Shown here one piece after another: positions 55,695 through 64,000 of a stretch of DNA of 64,000 nt. The position numbers were made by a program, and so were the translations under genes. Each line of letters begins with the position of its first letter. The stretch's first letter is position 1. The DNA is taken from positions 1 through 64,000 of the forward strand of contig JAYWVB010000022.1 of the NCBI GenBank assembly GCA_039881045.1. Direction: 5' to 3'. The notes under the pieces were generated by a model. It did no database searches and was not told the DNA's origin. It was given only the letters and a program-made list of their open reading frames with translations. This stretch comes from Chaetomium olivaceum (Eukaryota; Ascomycota; Sordariomycetes; Sordariales; Chaetomiaceae).

Positions 55695-58600
55695 TCACAA
55701 CTCCTCTTCCTCAGACAAAAGCTCATCAACCAGACTCTGCTCCCGACTCTGGTCCTCCGTCGACCTGTGCACCACGGTCCCGGCATCAGAGTCCTCCTCC
55801 TCCTCCTTGATCTGCACCTCGTGCTGCACCACCGTCCTCTCCTCCGAGGGGGTCGGCCGCGTGCTGGTACCTGGAGCATCGAACCCGACCGAGCTGGCGC
55901 GGCTGACGCTGCGGCGGTACTTGCCGCCGGCAGCACCGGCCGCCTCGACAGCCGCGTCGAGGGTGTTGACAATCTTTCCGAGGCTGACGTGGATCTTGTA
56001 CAGCGCGTTCCGGCTCGCGGTGTCGGACAGCAGCTGGTTGTCGACGGCGTCGCAGATGACGGCGTAGACCTCGCGGGACTTGGCCTCGGAGGAGGCCGGC
56101 GAGACGTAGAGCTTGCCGAGGAGGGCGGATATGATCTTCTTTTCTTCTTCTGTTTGGTGGTGAGAGTGGTTAGTATTTTGGAAAGCATGACAAGAGTTTT
56201 GTTTAGGAGGGGCTTACTCGGCACGCTGCCACTTAGCCTCTCAATGATATCGTTCGCAAACTCCAAATGCACATCGGCGTTGACATGCTTCTTCTCCGCC
56301 TCGCCCAGCCCGCCGGCACCGTCTGCAGGCGAGAAGCACTTCCTTGGATCGGTCCAATCAACAAGGCACGCACCGATGGTGGTCAGCGAGACCATCTCAT
56401 CCTCAATGTCGGCGTCGTCATCGTCGAAGCCCTCACGCACATTGTATAGCGTGTGCAGGGCATCCAGCGCAACGCAGCGCATCAGGTCCTGGTTCTCGGC
56501 ACGCGAGTAACAGAAGACAGGCAGGAAGTAGTTGAGCGCCTGGCGCACGCTCTGGTTTCCGGCAGATGCGGGCTCGAAGTAGGCGATCACCAGAGTCTTG
56601 AGCAGTTCGGCAGATACGTCGTGGTCGTTAACCACGCGGCCCAGGAGCAGCTTTGACGCGGCGACAGTCGCGGCGGCCTGGACCTCGGGGTGCTTTGCGC
56701 CCGAGCGAAGGGCTTTGATGTAGACCTTGAGCAGGGTCGGGTTAGACGACAGGAGCTGGGCGCCGTGCACGTTAAGGATGTCGGTGAGAATGTGCAGTGC
56801 AGTGATCTGCAGCTCTGTGTGACCCTTGCTGAAGAAGTGCATAAAGAGGGTGAGGTTCTCCTCGGCGAGGGAGCGGTCGAGGAGGGAGCACAGCCCTAGA
56901 CAGACAAGGCCCCGTTCACGGACGGGTGCCTCGTGGCTGCGGACGGCGGGGACGACGAGGTTGTTGAGCATGGCCACGAGGTGGTCGTTTTGCTGTAGAT
57001 CGCCCGTCACGTTGGAGAGCATGCACTGCACGATATGCAGGCACTTCATGTTGATCATGATCTCTTTGATGGCCTTCTTGGCGGCTTCTTCCTCGGAGAG
57101 CTCAGGAGACCTACCCTTGCCGCTCTTAGTGGGAGTGGTGTCGCCGCTAACCTCGGATCTGGCCGAGTGGAAGCTCTCGTCGTCGTTCTCGGGCACGTCG
57201 TCGTCGACAATGGTATCGTGGACGTCAGCGACGGCTTCGAGAACGATGCTGCAGAATTCCTTCTCGCCGGCTGCGTCAGGGGCGCAGATATCCCGCAGCG
57301 CAGAAACCGTGAGTTTTGTCACATCATCCGGCAGCTCCGGAATGGATAGGGTTTGCCGCAGAAGAGAGAACATCTTGCGCCGGCCGACCTCGTCCGAATA
57401 GTCGAGAGTGAGAGCAATGTAGAGCAGTTGTTCTACTATGAACTCCTGCTCTGCCGTGTCCTCTTCCTCGTCTTCGTCCTCAACCTCTTGCTCCTCCGCC
57501 CTTTGGATGGCGTCAATCAACACCTTGATGTACCGCTCAAGGTAAAAGGCCACCTTTGTGACCTCGGGCAGCTTGTCTTCAATCAACGATTCAAATTTGC
57601 CGTCGCCCTCGTTCCGGCAGAAGTCATTGAAGGTTCGGACCACAAACACGGACTCGGCGCTCAGCGTCTCGAAGAAGTTGTCATCAAAGATCATAGCTTC
57701 CCTATAATCAGGGCGGCCTTCCCAAAACCCCTTCATGGCCTCCAAGCCTACCCCGTTCTCACCGCCAGAGTTTATCACGTCGATTCGCTCTAGAAGCTCG
57801 AGTAAAGCGTCGAGGTTAGGCGGCGAGACTTCGGCTTGTTGCCCGCTTTCTGCTGGAGGTGGTGTCCCCGCGCAATCCTCGATCCACCGTTCGCGGAAAA
57901 GACGGCCGGCGGCCTTGCGTACATTCTCGTCTCTGTCGCGCAAGCCCCATCTCAAAAGCTTCTCTCTCATAGAAAGCGAAAGATGGCGGAAATCTCCCAA
58001 AGCTGGTAGTAGTCGCGAGTACACAGAACGGCGCGTAGCCGCGTCTTGGTCCCTCGCCCTCTCCAGCAGAAATGGGAGTGTTGTAGGTAGAATAGGCAGG
58101 TTGACCAGCAGTGACCTCCGCACATCCGCACTGGGATCATTCTGCAACACCTCCAACAACCTCTCCAGCAACCCACTGCCACCATGGTCGTCGCTATCGT
58201 CCGAATCCGGCTCCGCCTCCATCTCATTCCCCGCGAGCTGACCCAGCCCCAAAACCGCTTGCGCGCGCACCATGGCCTCCTTGTCCCGGATCCTCTTCAG
58301 CAGCCCCGCGCGCAACTTCTGAAACAAATCATCGTCGATGGCCTCCAGCGAGTTGATGATGTGCGAGATCAGCTGGGTCGAGCGGTAGCGCACAAACTTG
58401 TCCTTGGCGGCCAGCAGCGGCAGGACCGTCTCCATCAGGTGGCTCGTCAGCCGCGTGCCGGGGGTCTCGATCATGGTGCTAGCATCCTCGTCCAACCCCC
58501 CGACGGCTTCGTTGTCTTTGTCGATGGCGTGCCGCAGGAACAGGCCGATGAAGCGCACCGTCTTCTCGCCTACCCCTTCGCTCTTCTTGATGGGCATCAC

Positions 58601-58948
58601 CCGCAGCACGCAGCGCACGAATTCGGTGTTGAAGTCGTCCTCGTCGAAGTCGGATGCCGTGGCCGCGGCGGCGGCGGTGGTTGATTTCTTGACTGATGTT
58701 GGCTCGTAGCAGCATGCTTCTTGGATTTTGCGCAGCGTCACGGCCAGCTTGCGGTGGGTGGCTGTTGTCCGCTGGGCCTCGCGGAATACGTTGGCGACCT
58801 GGGTGCGCAGCGCATTGTCGGGAGTCTCGTCGGGGACATCGGTGTTTGCGGCCGATGAGGCGCGGGATGCTGTCGATGCGCGTGTTCCTGCAGATTTGGT
58901 GGCGGCGCCTGTCGAGGACCGGGTCGACCGAGTCGACGCTCTCGGCAT
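55695..58948 (-). CDS. YCG1: Condensin subunit 3 (Ycg1/CAP-G)
   Basis: Exons 58948-56218 and 56149-55695 (intron GTAAGC...CAG); 1061 residues, typical length. Intact HEAT-repeat protein: VANVFREAQRTTATHRKLAV, FNTEFVRCVLRVMPIKKSE, KDKFVRYRSTQLISHIINS and LLKRIRDKEAMVRAQAVLGL at the N-terminus, the Cnd3 block (EFIVEQLLYIALTLDYSDEVG, MKCLHIVQCMLSNVTGD, VRERGLVCLGLCSLLDRS) in the middle, and an acidic C-terminus (QSLVDELLSEEEEL). It is the HEAT subunit of condensin I that binds DNA and the Brn1 kleisin for mitotic chromosome compaction. Splicing joins VPK to EEKKIISALLGKLY; no frame break was seen. Confidence 0.95.
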
Positions 58949-59293
58949 GGCGGTGGTCGTATGTTGGGTTACGTTAGGTTAGTGAGTTTGTGCGCCGAGC
59001 CGCATTTGCGTATGTCGGAAGCGGGGTGTCGAAATCGAGGTCGTTTAGGTCTTGATCTGAGATGGAGGGAGGTTTCGGGTGTTGTTTGTTTACTGGTTTG
59101 CTTCCCGATCCGGCTAGTGGCATCAGATTTGGGGGTTGAGGAGGGGTCGATTTTTGGCACAATTCCCGCCCCACACCCCGGGCGATAACAGCTTATCGCT
59201 CTCGTCCCCTGTTTTTTTTTCTACAATTGCGCAGGAGCTTAGGCCAATTCTGCCATCACATCGAACATTGCAAACGGTCAGACCACCTCGACC
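58949..59293. promoter_or_regulatory. Bidirectional promoter, YCG1 (-) / NOP4 (+)
   Basis: 345 bp between two divergent ATGs, so it must hold both promoters and both leaders. A T9 run at 59212-59220 lies near the NOP4 side. Confidence 0.6.
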
Positions 59294-61702
59294 ATGGGCA
59301 AAACTGACAAAAAGCGCCAGCGCGAGGCTGAGGAGGTGCCGGCCGAGACAGAGGAAGCCGCTGCTCCGACCCCCAATCCGCCGTCCAAGAAAGCCCGAGT
59401 CGAGTCGCATAGGCAACTCTTCGTTCGGTCGCTGCCACCCAATGCCACCAGCGAGTCCCTGACCGAGTTCTTCTCGCAACATTACCCCGTCAAGCACGCC
59501 ACGGTCGTAGTTGACCCGAAGACCAAGTTTTCGCGAGGCTATGGCTTCGTCTCGTTCGCCGACCCCGACGATGCGGCCGAGGCCAAGGACAAGCTCAAGA
59601 ATGAGCTATTCAGCGGGCGCCGGTTGAAGCTCGACATTGCCCAGTCACGGCACCGCGACCCTACCAAATCGGGTTCTGATGCATTGTCCAAGGCGGTTGA
59701 AGTGAAGCGGAAGCGGCAGGCGGATCTGGAAGAGGCACGGAAGGCGCCTAAGCTCATCATTCGCAACTTGCCCTGGAGTATCAAGACATCGGATCAGCTA
59801 GCAAAGCTGTTCCAGAGCTTTGGCAAAGTCAAGTTCTCGGATCTCCCAAACAACAAGGGGAAAATGTCTGGTTTCGGATTCGTCACGCTTCGGGGGCGGA
59901 AAAACGCCGAGAAAGCGATTGAGGCTATCAATGGCAAGGAGGTTGATGGGCGGACACTGGCTGTGGACTGGGCGGTTGACAAGCAGACCTGGGAGAAACA
60001 AAATGGCGATGCAGAGGAGACCGAGGACAAGGCCAAGAGTCCCAAGGTGAAGAAGTCGAAGAAGGCGAAAAAGGAAGCGGAAGAGGAGGAAGAGGATGAC
60101 CCGAATATGACTCAGGAAGACCGCGATCTCGTGAACTTCTTTAAGAACTATGGCGACAACCTAGAAGATGAGGAGGAGGACGACGAAAACGAAGATAAGG
60201 GTAATGATGAGGAGGAAGGGAGCGAGGGAGAAGAAGATGAGGATCTCGATGACGAGATTGACGAGGACGACGAGTTTGAAGATATCGACGAGGAGGATGA
60301 GGAGGATGAGAAACCCAAGAAGCCCCTGACGAATAACGACACAACTCTGTTTATCCGCAACTTACCATACTCGACAACCGACGACACACTCAAGACACAC
60401 TTTGCAACATTCGGCCCTGTGAGATACGCTAGAGTTGTGATGGATCGTGCCACGGACCGCCCGGCTGGTACAGGTTTTGTGTGCTTCTTCAACGAGGACG
60501 ATTTCAAGACCTGCCTGAAGGGTGCGCCGCGCCACCAGCCCATCGCTACCCTAGCCAAACACTCGGTGCTACAAGACGAGACAGCCGACCCAGAAGGCAA
60601 ATACACACTCGACGGCCGCATTCTACAAGTCGCACATGCCGTCTCCAAGGACGAGGCGACCCGCCTCGCCGACGAAGGCGCAGGCAAGCGCAAAGAAAAG
60701 GACAAGCGGCGCCTTTTCCTCCTCTCGGAAGGCTCCATCTCAGCAAGCTCACCTCTCTTCAACCAATTCACCCCCGCCGAGATCAAGATGCGCGAGGCCA
60801 GCGCCAAACAGCGCAAGAAGATGATCGAATCCAACCCCGCCTTGCACGTCAGCCTGACGCGTATGGCGATCCGCAACCTCCCGCACAACCTCGACTCCAA
60901 GGGTCTCAAGGCGCTCGCGCGTGAGGCCGTCGTCGGGTTTGCCAAGGACGTGAAGGAGGGCCGCCGACTGCCCATCTCCAAGGAGGAGAACTCGCGCGGC
61001 GGCGACGAGGACCGCGAGGCGGAGCGCCGCCGCAAGGAGAAGGGCAAGGGCGTGGTGCGGCAGGCCAAGATTGTGTTTGAGACGACGCAGGGCTCCAAGA
61101 TCGACGAGAAGACGGGTGGCGGCAAGTCTAGAGGCTACGGCTTCATTGAGTACTCGTCCCATCGCTGGGCGCTCATGGGCCTGCGCTACCTGAACGGACA
61201 CCCCATGAAGAACGAGGCCGGCAAGACGCAGCGGCTGATTGTGGAGTTTGCCATTGAGAACGCGAATGTTGTGCAGAGGCGGCGGCAGCAGGAGGAGAAG
61301 AGCAGACTGCCGAAGGAGGAGAGGCCTGCTGGCGCTGGTGCCGGTGCCGGTGCTGGTGGGAGGGAGAGGGGTGGTGGTGATTGGGGGAAGGGTAAGACGT
61401 GGAATAAGGGGCGGGATGGGAAGGATGGGAAGTTCGGCAGGGACGGAAAGCCCGGCCGGGACGGCAAGTTCAACAGGGACAGCAAGTTTGGCAAAGACGG
61501 CAAGTTTAGCAGGGACGGCAAGTTTAGCAGGGACGGCAAGTTTGACAAGGGCGGGAATAAGGGCGCGGCCGCAAAGCCCGAGGTGCCACCTACCAAGGAG
61601 GGTAAGACGAAGGCGGATGAGAAGCTCGCGATGCGGACAAAGATCATTGTACGGAAGCGGATGATGCGGAAGAAGAAGGCGACTATGCGGGGCGGTAAAT
61701 AA
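59294..61702 (+). CDS. NOP4: Nucleolar RNA-binding protein Nop4 (RBM28)
   Basis: Single exon, 802 residues. Start ATGGGCAAAAC at 59294 with a basic nuclear signal (DKKRQRE, PPSKKAR). Four RRMs: RRM1 RQLFVRSLPPNATSESL with RGYGFVSF; RRM2 KLIIRNLPWSIKTSDQL with SGFGFVTL; RRM3 TLFIRNLPYSTTDDTL with GTGFVCF; and a divergent RRM4 ending RGYGFIEYSSHRWALMGLRY. A long acidic linker (about residues 275-340) separates RRM2 and RRM3, as in yeast Nop4/human RBM28, which act in 60S pre-rRNA processing. The C-terminus is a run of RDGKF-type repeats (61428-61550) and a Lys-rich end. Confidence 0.95.
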   Translation: MGKTDKKRQREAEEVPAETEEAAAPTPNPPSKKARVESHRQLFVRSLPPNATSESLTEFFSQHYPVKHATVVVDPKTKFSRGYGFVSFADPDDAAEAKDKLKNELFSGRRLKLDIAQSRHRDPTKSGSDALSKAVEVKRKRQADLEEARKAPKLIIRNLPWSIKTSDQLAKLFQSFGKVKFSDLPNNKGKMSGFGFVTLRGRKNAEKAIEAINGKEVDGRTLAVDWAVDKQTWEKQNGDAEETEDKAKSPKVKKSKKAKKEAEEEEEDDPNMTQEDRDLVNFFKNYGDNLEDEEEDDENEDKGNDEEEGSEGEEDEDLDDEIDEDDEFEDIDEEDEEDEKPKKPLTNNDTTLFIRNLPYSTTDDTLKTHFATFGPVRYARVVMDRATDRPAGTGFVCFFNEDDFKTCLKGAPRHQPIATLAKHSVLQDETADPEGKYTLDGRILQVAHAVSKDEATRLADEGAGKRKEKDKRRLFLLSEGSISASSPLFNQFTPAEIKMREASAKQRKKMIESNPALHVSLTRMAIRNLPHNLDSKGLKALAREAVVGFAKDVKEGRRLPISKEENSRGGDEDREAERRRKEKGKGVVRQAKIVFETTQGSKIDEKTGGGKSRGYGFIEYSSHRWALMGLRYLNGHPMKNEAGKTQRLIVEFAIENANVVQRRRQQEEKSRLPKEERPAGAGAGAGAGGRERGGGDWGKGKTWNKGRDGKDGKFGRDGKPGRDGKFNRDSKFGKDGKFSRDGKFSRDGKFDKGGNKGAAAKPEVPPTKEGKTKADEKLAMRTKIIVRKRMMRKKKATMRGGK
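61428..61550. repeat. 15-bp coding repeats, RDGKF units in NOP4
   Basis: About eight imperfect copies of gggacggcaagttta/c-type sequence; spacing is a constant multiple of 15 bp. Confidence 0.9.
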
Positions 61703-62340
61703 TAGGGGTTCTACCTATCTCCGCGCAGATAGGGTGGAGGTGTACATATATACATTATGAGCCGGTATCTTGTAGCGTAGTGTTGCTGGAATGTTGAATT
61801 TGCTTGACTGGTGGGCTAGATGCCGACTGTGTAATGCCGACTGTGTAATGCCGACTGTGTAAATGCGCTCACGTGCCGTTCTCCTAGCTTCGCTCCCTGA
61901 CGATCAACGTGTAGATCGTTCAAAGGCCGAAAGAAGAAACTCCAGCGAAATCCGAATGCAACATGCATCTTCCTGTGGTGCCGTTGCCATCAGACCCACA
62001 TACACGTCACTGACACTTTATGCTCACTAAAGTCGACTCATTGACTTCCACGGAGCCGGGCGAGAACGAGTGGAATAAGCAGAGCAGGTTTGTTGTGTCA
62101 TGCTGAAGATCTGATACATACATATTTTCCAAGGATGGTTTGTTCGGTTACAAGAAACAAACAAAACAAAAACAGAAAAAAAGGCCCATAATGAGTCAAT
62201 CTTGCGGAATTGAGCTGCAATTGAGCGGAGATGATGGGAGATAAGTTGGAGACGTTCTCTGCGTACGCAATTGAGTGGGGTATTCCAAGGTTTCCGATCC
62301 GTCAGCCTTCCTATTCTGGACTGTGGCTCGTGGTAATCAT
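61703..62340. other. Convergent 3' region of NOP4 and the Mpm1-like gene
   Basis: Includes a perfect three-copy 14-bp repeat. No gene seen. Confidence 0.45.
61821..61862. repeat. 14-bp tandem repeat x3
   Basis: Three perfect copies of tgccgactgtgtaa, about 120 bp after the NOP4 stop. Confidence 0.97.
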
Positions 62341-63782
62341 TCACTTCCAGAACCATCCGCTCTCCCTGTACTGCTGCTGCTGCTCCTTCGGTTGCTTCGT
62401 AGCCGCCTTCTCCGGTTTTGTAGGAGTAGTAGTCCCCTGGGTTGTCTTCTCCCAGTGCTCGGAGCGGCCCATGGAGCTGTGCACCTGTTTCATGATAACG
62501 TGGCCATTCTCGTCGGTCCAGGTAGTCTCGGTCTTGGAGTGTGTGTTGCCGTGCTGGTCAACAAACTCCTCCGTAGTGGTCTTCTTCGTGATGCCGTCTT
62601 CTACGGCCTCGGTGGTGTTCACCTTTGGTGGTGAGACCGGCTTGGGCTCTGGAAGGCTTTGGACACGTCCGCCCTCAGAGATGAGCTTGAAGAAGTTGGA
62701 GAGTGAACGCTCCGACTCGTGGAAGGCGGACTGGATGACTGAGTAGAGGTCGTTTTCTGTCTGTGGTGCATCGTCCTTCTGAACCGCGCCCCTATCTTTA
62801 TTCTTTCTGTCTTCCTCTCCCCCTAACCGCCGTAGCGACTTGACCTCGTCCTCGAGCACCTTGCCCAGTGTCTTCACGGCGCCCCCAATCCCATTGAAAA
62901 ACGACGAGCCCGTCTCCTGCGCTGCATCCCGCCACGCATCTACCTCCTTCCTCACCTCCCTCCTCGCCTCGTCCACCCAGGCATCAGCCTCCTTTTCAGC
63001 CGCGCGCCTCCCCTCGCCTAGCAGCTCCTCCCACACCCGTCCGGCCTCCCGGTCCTTACTCTCCTCCACCCGCCGCCGCTCCGTCCACTCGGCCAGCGTG
63101 CGCGGGGACTGGTACCCGAGACCGGGGTCATACACGGGGAACATGACCTCGGTCAGGCCGCGGGCGCGCATCCTCTCCAGCCAGGCGACTTCGCGCATGC
63201 CCCAACCCCAGCCCCAATCCCAGCCGCGGGCACCGCCGCTGCCAAACCCAACCATACCACGGTCCTGGAACGGACCAAACCCACCAAAACCACACCAAAC
63301 CCACCACCACCAAACAACCCCAACCCACTCCCCCAACCCCAGGCCCCCCAACGCGACTCCGCCTCCAGATCCGCAACCGCCAACCCCGAACTCACCCTCA
63401 TCAAATCCTCAAACGCCTCCAACCACCCGACCCCTTCCGCAACCTCCCGCGACACGCCCCTCGGCACGGGGCGCCAGCCCCTCAAACCACCACCACCACC
63501 CCAACTACCACTGCCACTACCACTACCACGACTTCCATACTGCTGCTGCTGCTGCTGCTGCTCCAGAGCCTGCTGCTGCTCCAGAGCCTGCTGCTGCTCC
63601 AGAGCCTGCTGCTGCTCCAGAGCCTGCTGCTGCTCCAGCGCCTCCTGCTCCAGCCGCAAAGGCGAGTAGGCCGAGCGGGACAGGAACAGGCGCCAGGCGA
63701 GGGCGGCTTCGGCGGGGGTGCCGCCTGTGAGGAGGGCGAGGCGGGACTCGAGGTGGGCGTCGGTGGGGGAGAGCTCCATCAT
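62341..63782 (-). CDS. Mpm1-like (mitochondrial peculiar membrane protein) candidate, frame break, 5' end uncertain
   Basis: First ATGs in frame are 63782 and 63779 (MMELSPTDAHLES). The frame is also open upstream to the window edge as a Pro/Thr/Asn-rich tail without ATG, so the true start may be outside. Sequence order: AWRLFLSRSAYSPLRLE, five ALEQQQ repeats, a Gly/Trp-rich part, GWLEAFEDLM, then (after a one-base slip near 63295-63350) FPVYDPGLGYQSPRTLAEWT, a long charged helix (RRVEESKDREAGRVWEELL), VKTLGKVLEDEVKSLRR, SAFHESERSLSNFFKLISEGG and TTWTDENGHVIMKQVHSS, ending at stop 62343-62341. The Asp/Gln-rich ESERSLSNFF and DENGHV blocks resemble the fungal Mpm1 family, but I am only moderately sure. 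The function of the family is poorly known. Confidence 0.55.
63538..63655. repeat. 18-bp tandem repeat encoding ALEQQQ
   Basis: Five copies of the 18-bp unit tgctgctgctccagagcc (plus strand) with an additional (CTG)n expansion at one end. Confidence 0.95.
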
Positions 63783-64000
63783 CGTCGTGGGTGAGGAGGA
63801 AGGGTTGGGGTTTGGGTTTGGGTAGGCTGGTGGGGAGTAGGGTGGTGGGTAGGGTGGTGTTGGGTTTGGGGTTGGGTTGGGTGTTAGGTTTCGGGTTGGG
63901 TTGGATGTTAGGTATGAGTTTGATGTCGGGGTTGGGGTTGATGGCGATGTTGGGGTTGGGAGAGGGGGAGGGGTTGTTGCTGTTGCTGTTGCTGCCACTG

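Noticed and set aside
55476..56510. 344-codon plus-strand frame over the end of YCG1
   Set aside because: Shadow of condensin coding sequence; no resemblance to any family.
60148..61125. 325-codon antisense frame in NOP4
   Set aside because: Mirror of the acidic linker (poly-Ser); no independent support.

Overview
The window is nuclear DNA of a filamentous ascomycete, most likely a Sordariomycete of the order Sordariales. The evidence is gene content and gene structure: short GT-AG introns of about 50-90 bp, GC-rich coding sequence, RCO-1/Tup1, a UstYa-family protein, ribosomal protein eL28 (absent from budding yeast), and the DUF2015 and DUF2423 families. I could not fix the genus. Twenty-five protein genes are supported, nearly all as multi-exon models that I spliced by hand.

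Layout. 1-16.9 kb: DnaJ/TPR co-chaperone (cut by the window start), myosin regulatory light chain, AFI1-type DENN protein, S-formylglutathione hydrolase, a small secreted cysteine-rich protein, an unassigned 321-residue protein that may have a beta-pore-forming fold, and a repetitive GPI-anchored cell-wall protein. 16.9-21.6 kb: the largest gene-free stretch. 21.6-34.2 kb: ADE5,7 purine enzyme, lysophosphatidate acyltransferase, an orphan 139-residue protein, a DENND11/Anr2-type DENN protein, an RMP1-like RNase MRP subunit, and the RCO-1/Tup1 corepressor. 34.2-37.6 kb: second large gene-free region. 37.6-42.3 kb: accessory-looking genes (UstYa-like, DUF2015, HNH protein). 42.3-64 kb: housekeeping genes (eL28, malate dehydrogenase, TRAPP subunit Trs33, PIAS/Siz SUMO ligase, a DUF2423 nucleolar protein, LAS21/GPI7, condensin YCG1, NOP4, and an Mpm1-like protein at the window end).

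There is no operon logic. Neighbours are arranged divergently (SUMO ligase/DUF2423, YCG1/NOP4, HNH/eL28) or tail to tail (AFI1/FGH, ADE5,7/acyltransferase, LAS21/YCG1). Several genes act in membrane traffic, lipid or GPI metabolism (AFI1, the acyltransferase, Anr2-like, TRS33, LAS21), but nothing shows that they are co-regulated.

The strongest structural observation concerns sequence quality. At least eleven single-base frame breaks interrupt otherwise well-conserved genes, mostly at homopolymers or GC-rich runs (light chain, FGH twice, GPI protein three times, ADE5,7, RMP1-like, TRS33, LAS21, Mpm1-like). Base-level errors in the assembly are a simpler explanation than independent pseudogenes, so automated protein models here will be wrong. 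The most interesting biology candidates are a UstYa-like protein that has lost all four motif histidines, the possible pore-forming-fold protein, the secreted eight-cysteine protein, and the triplicated acidic DEFD[DN]IFG motif in the RMP1-like protein.
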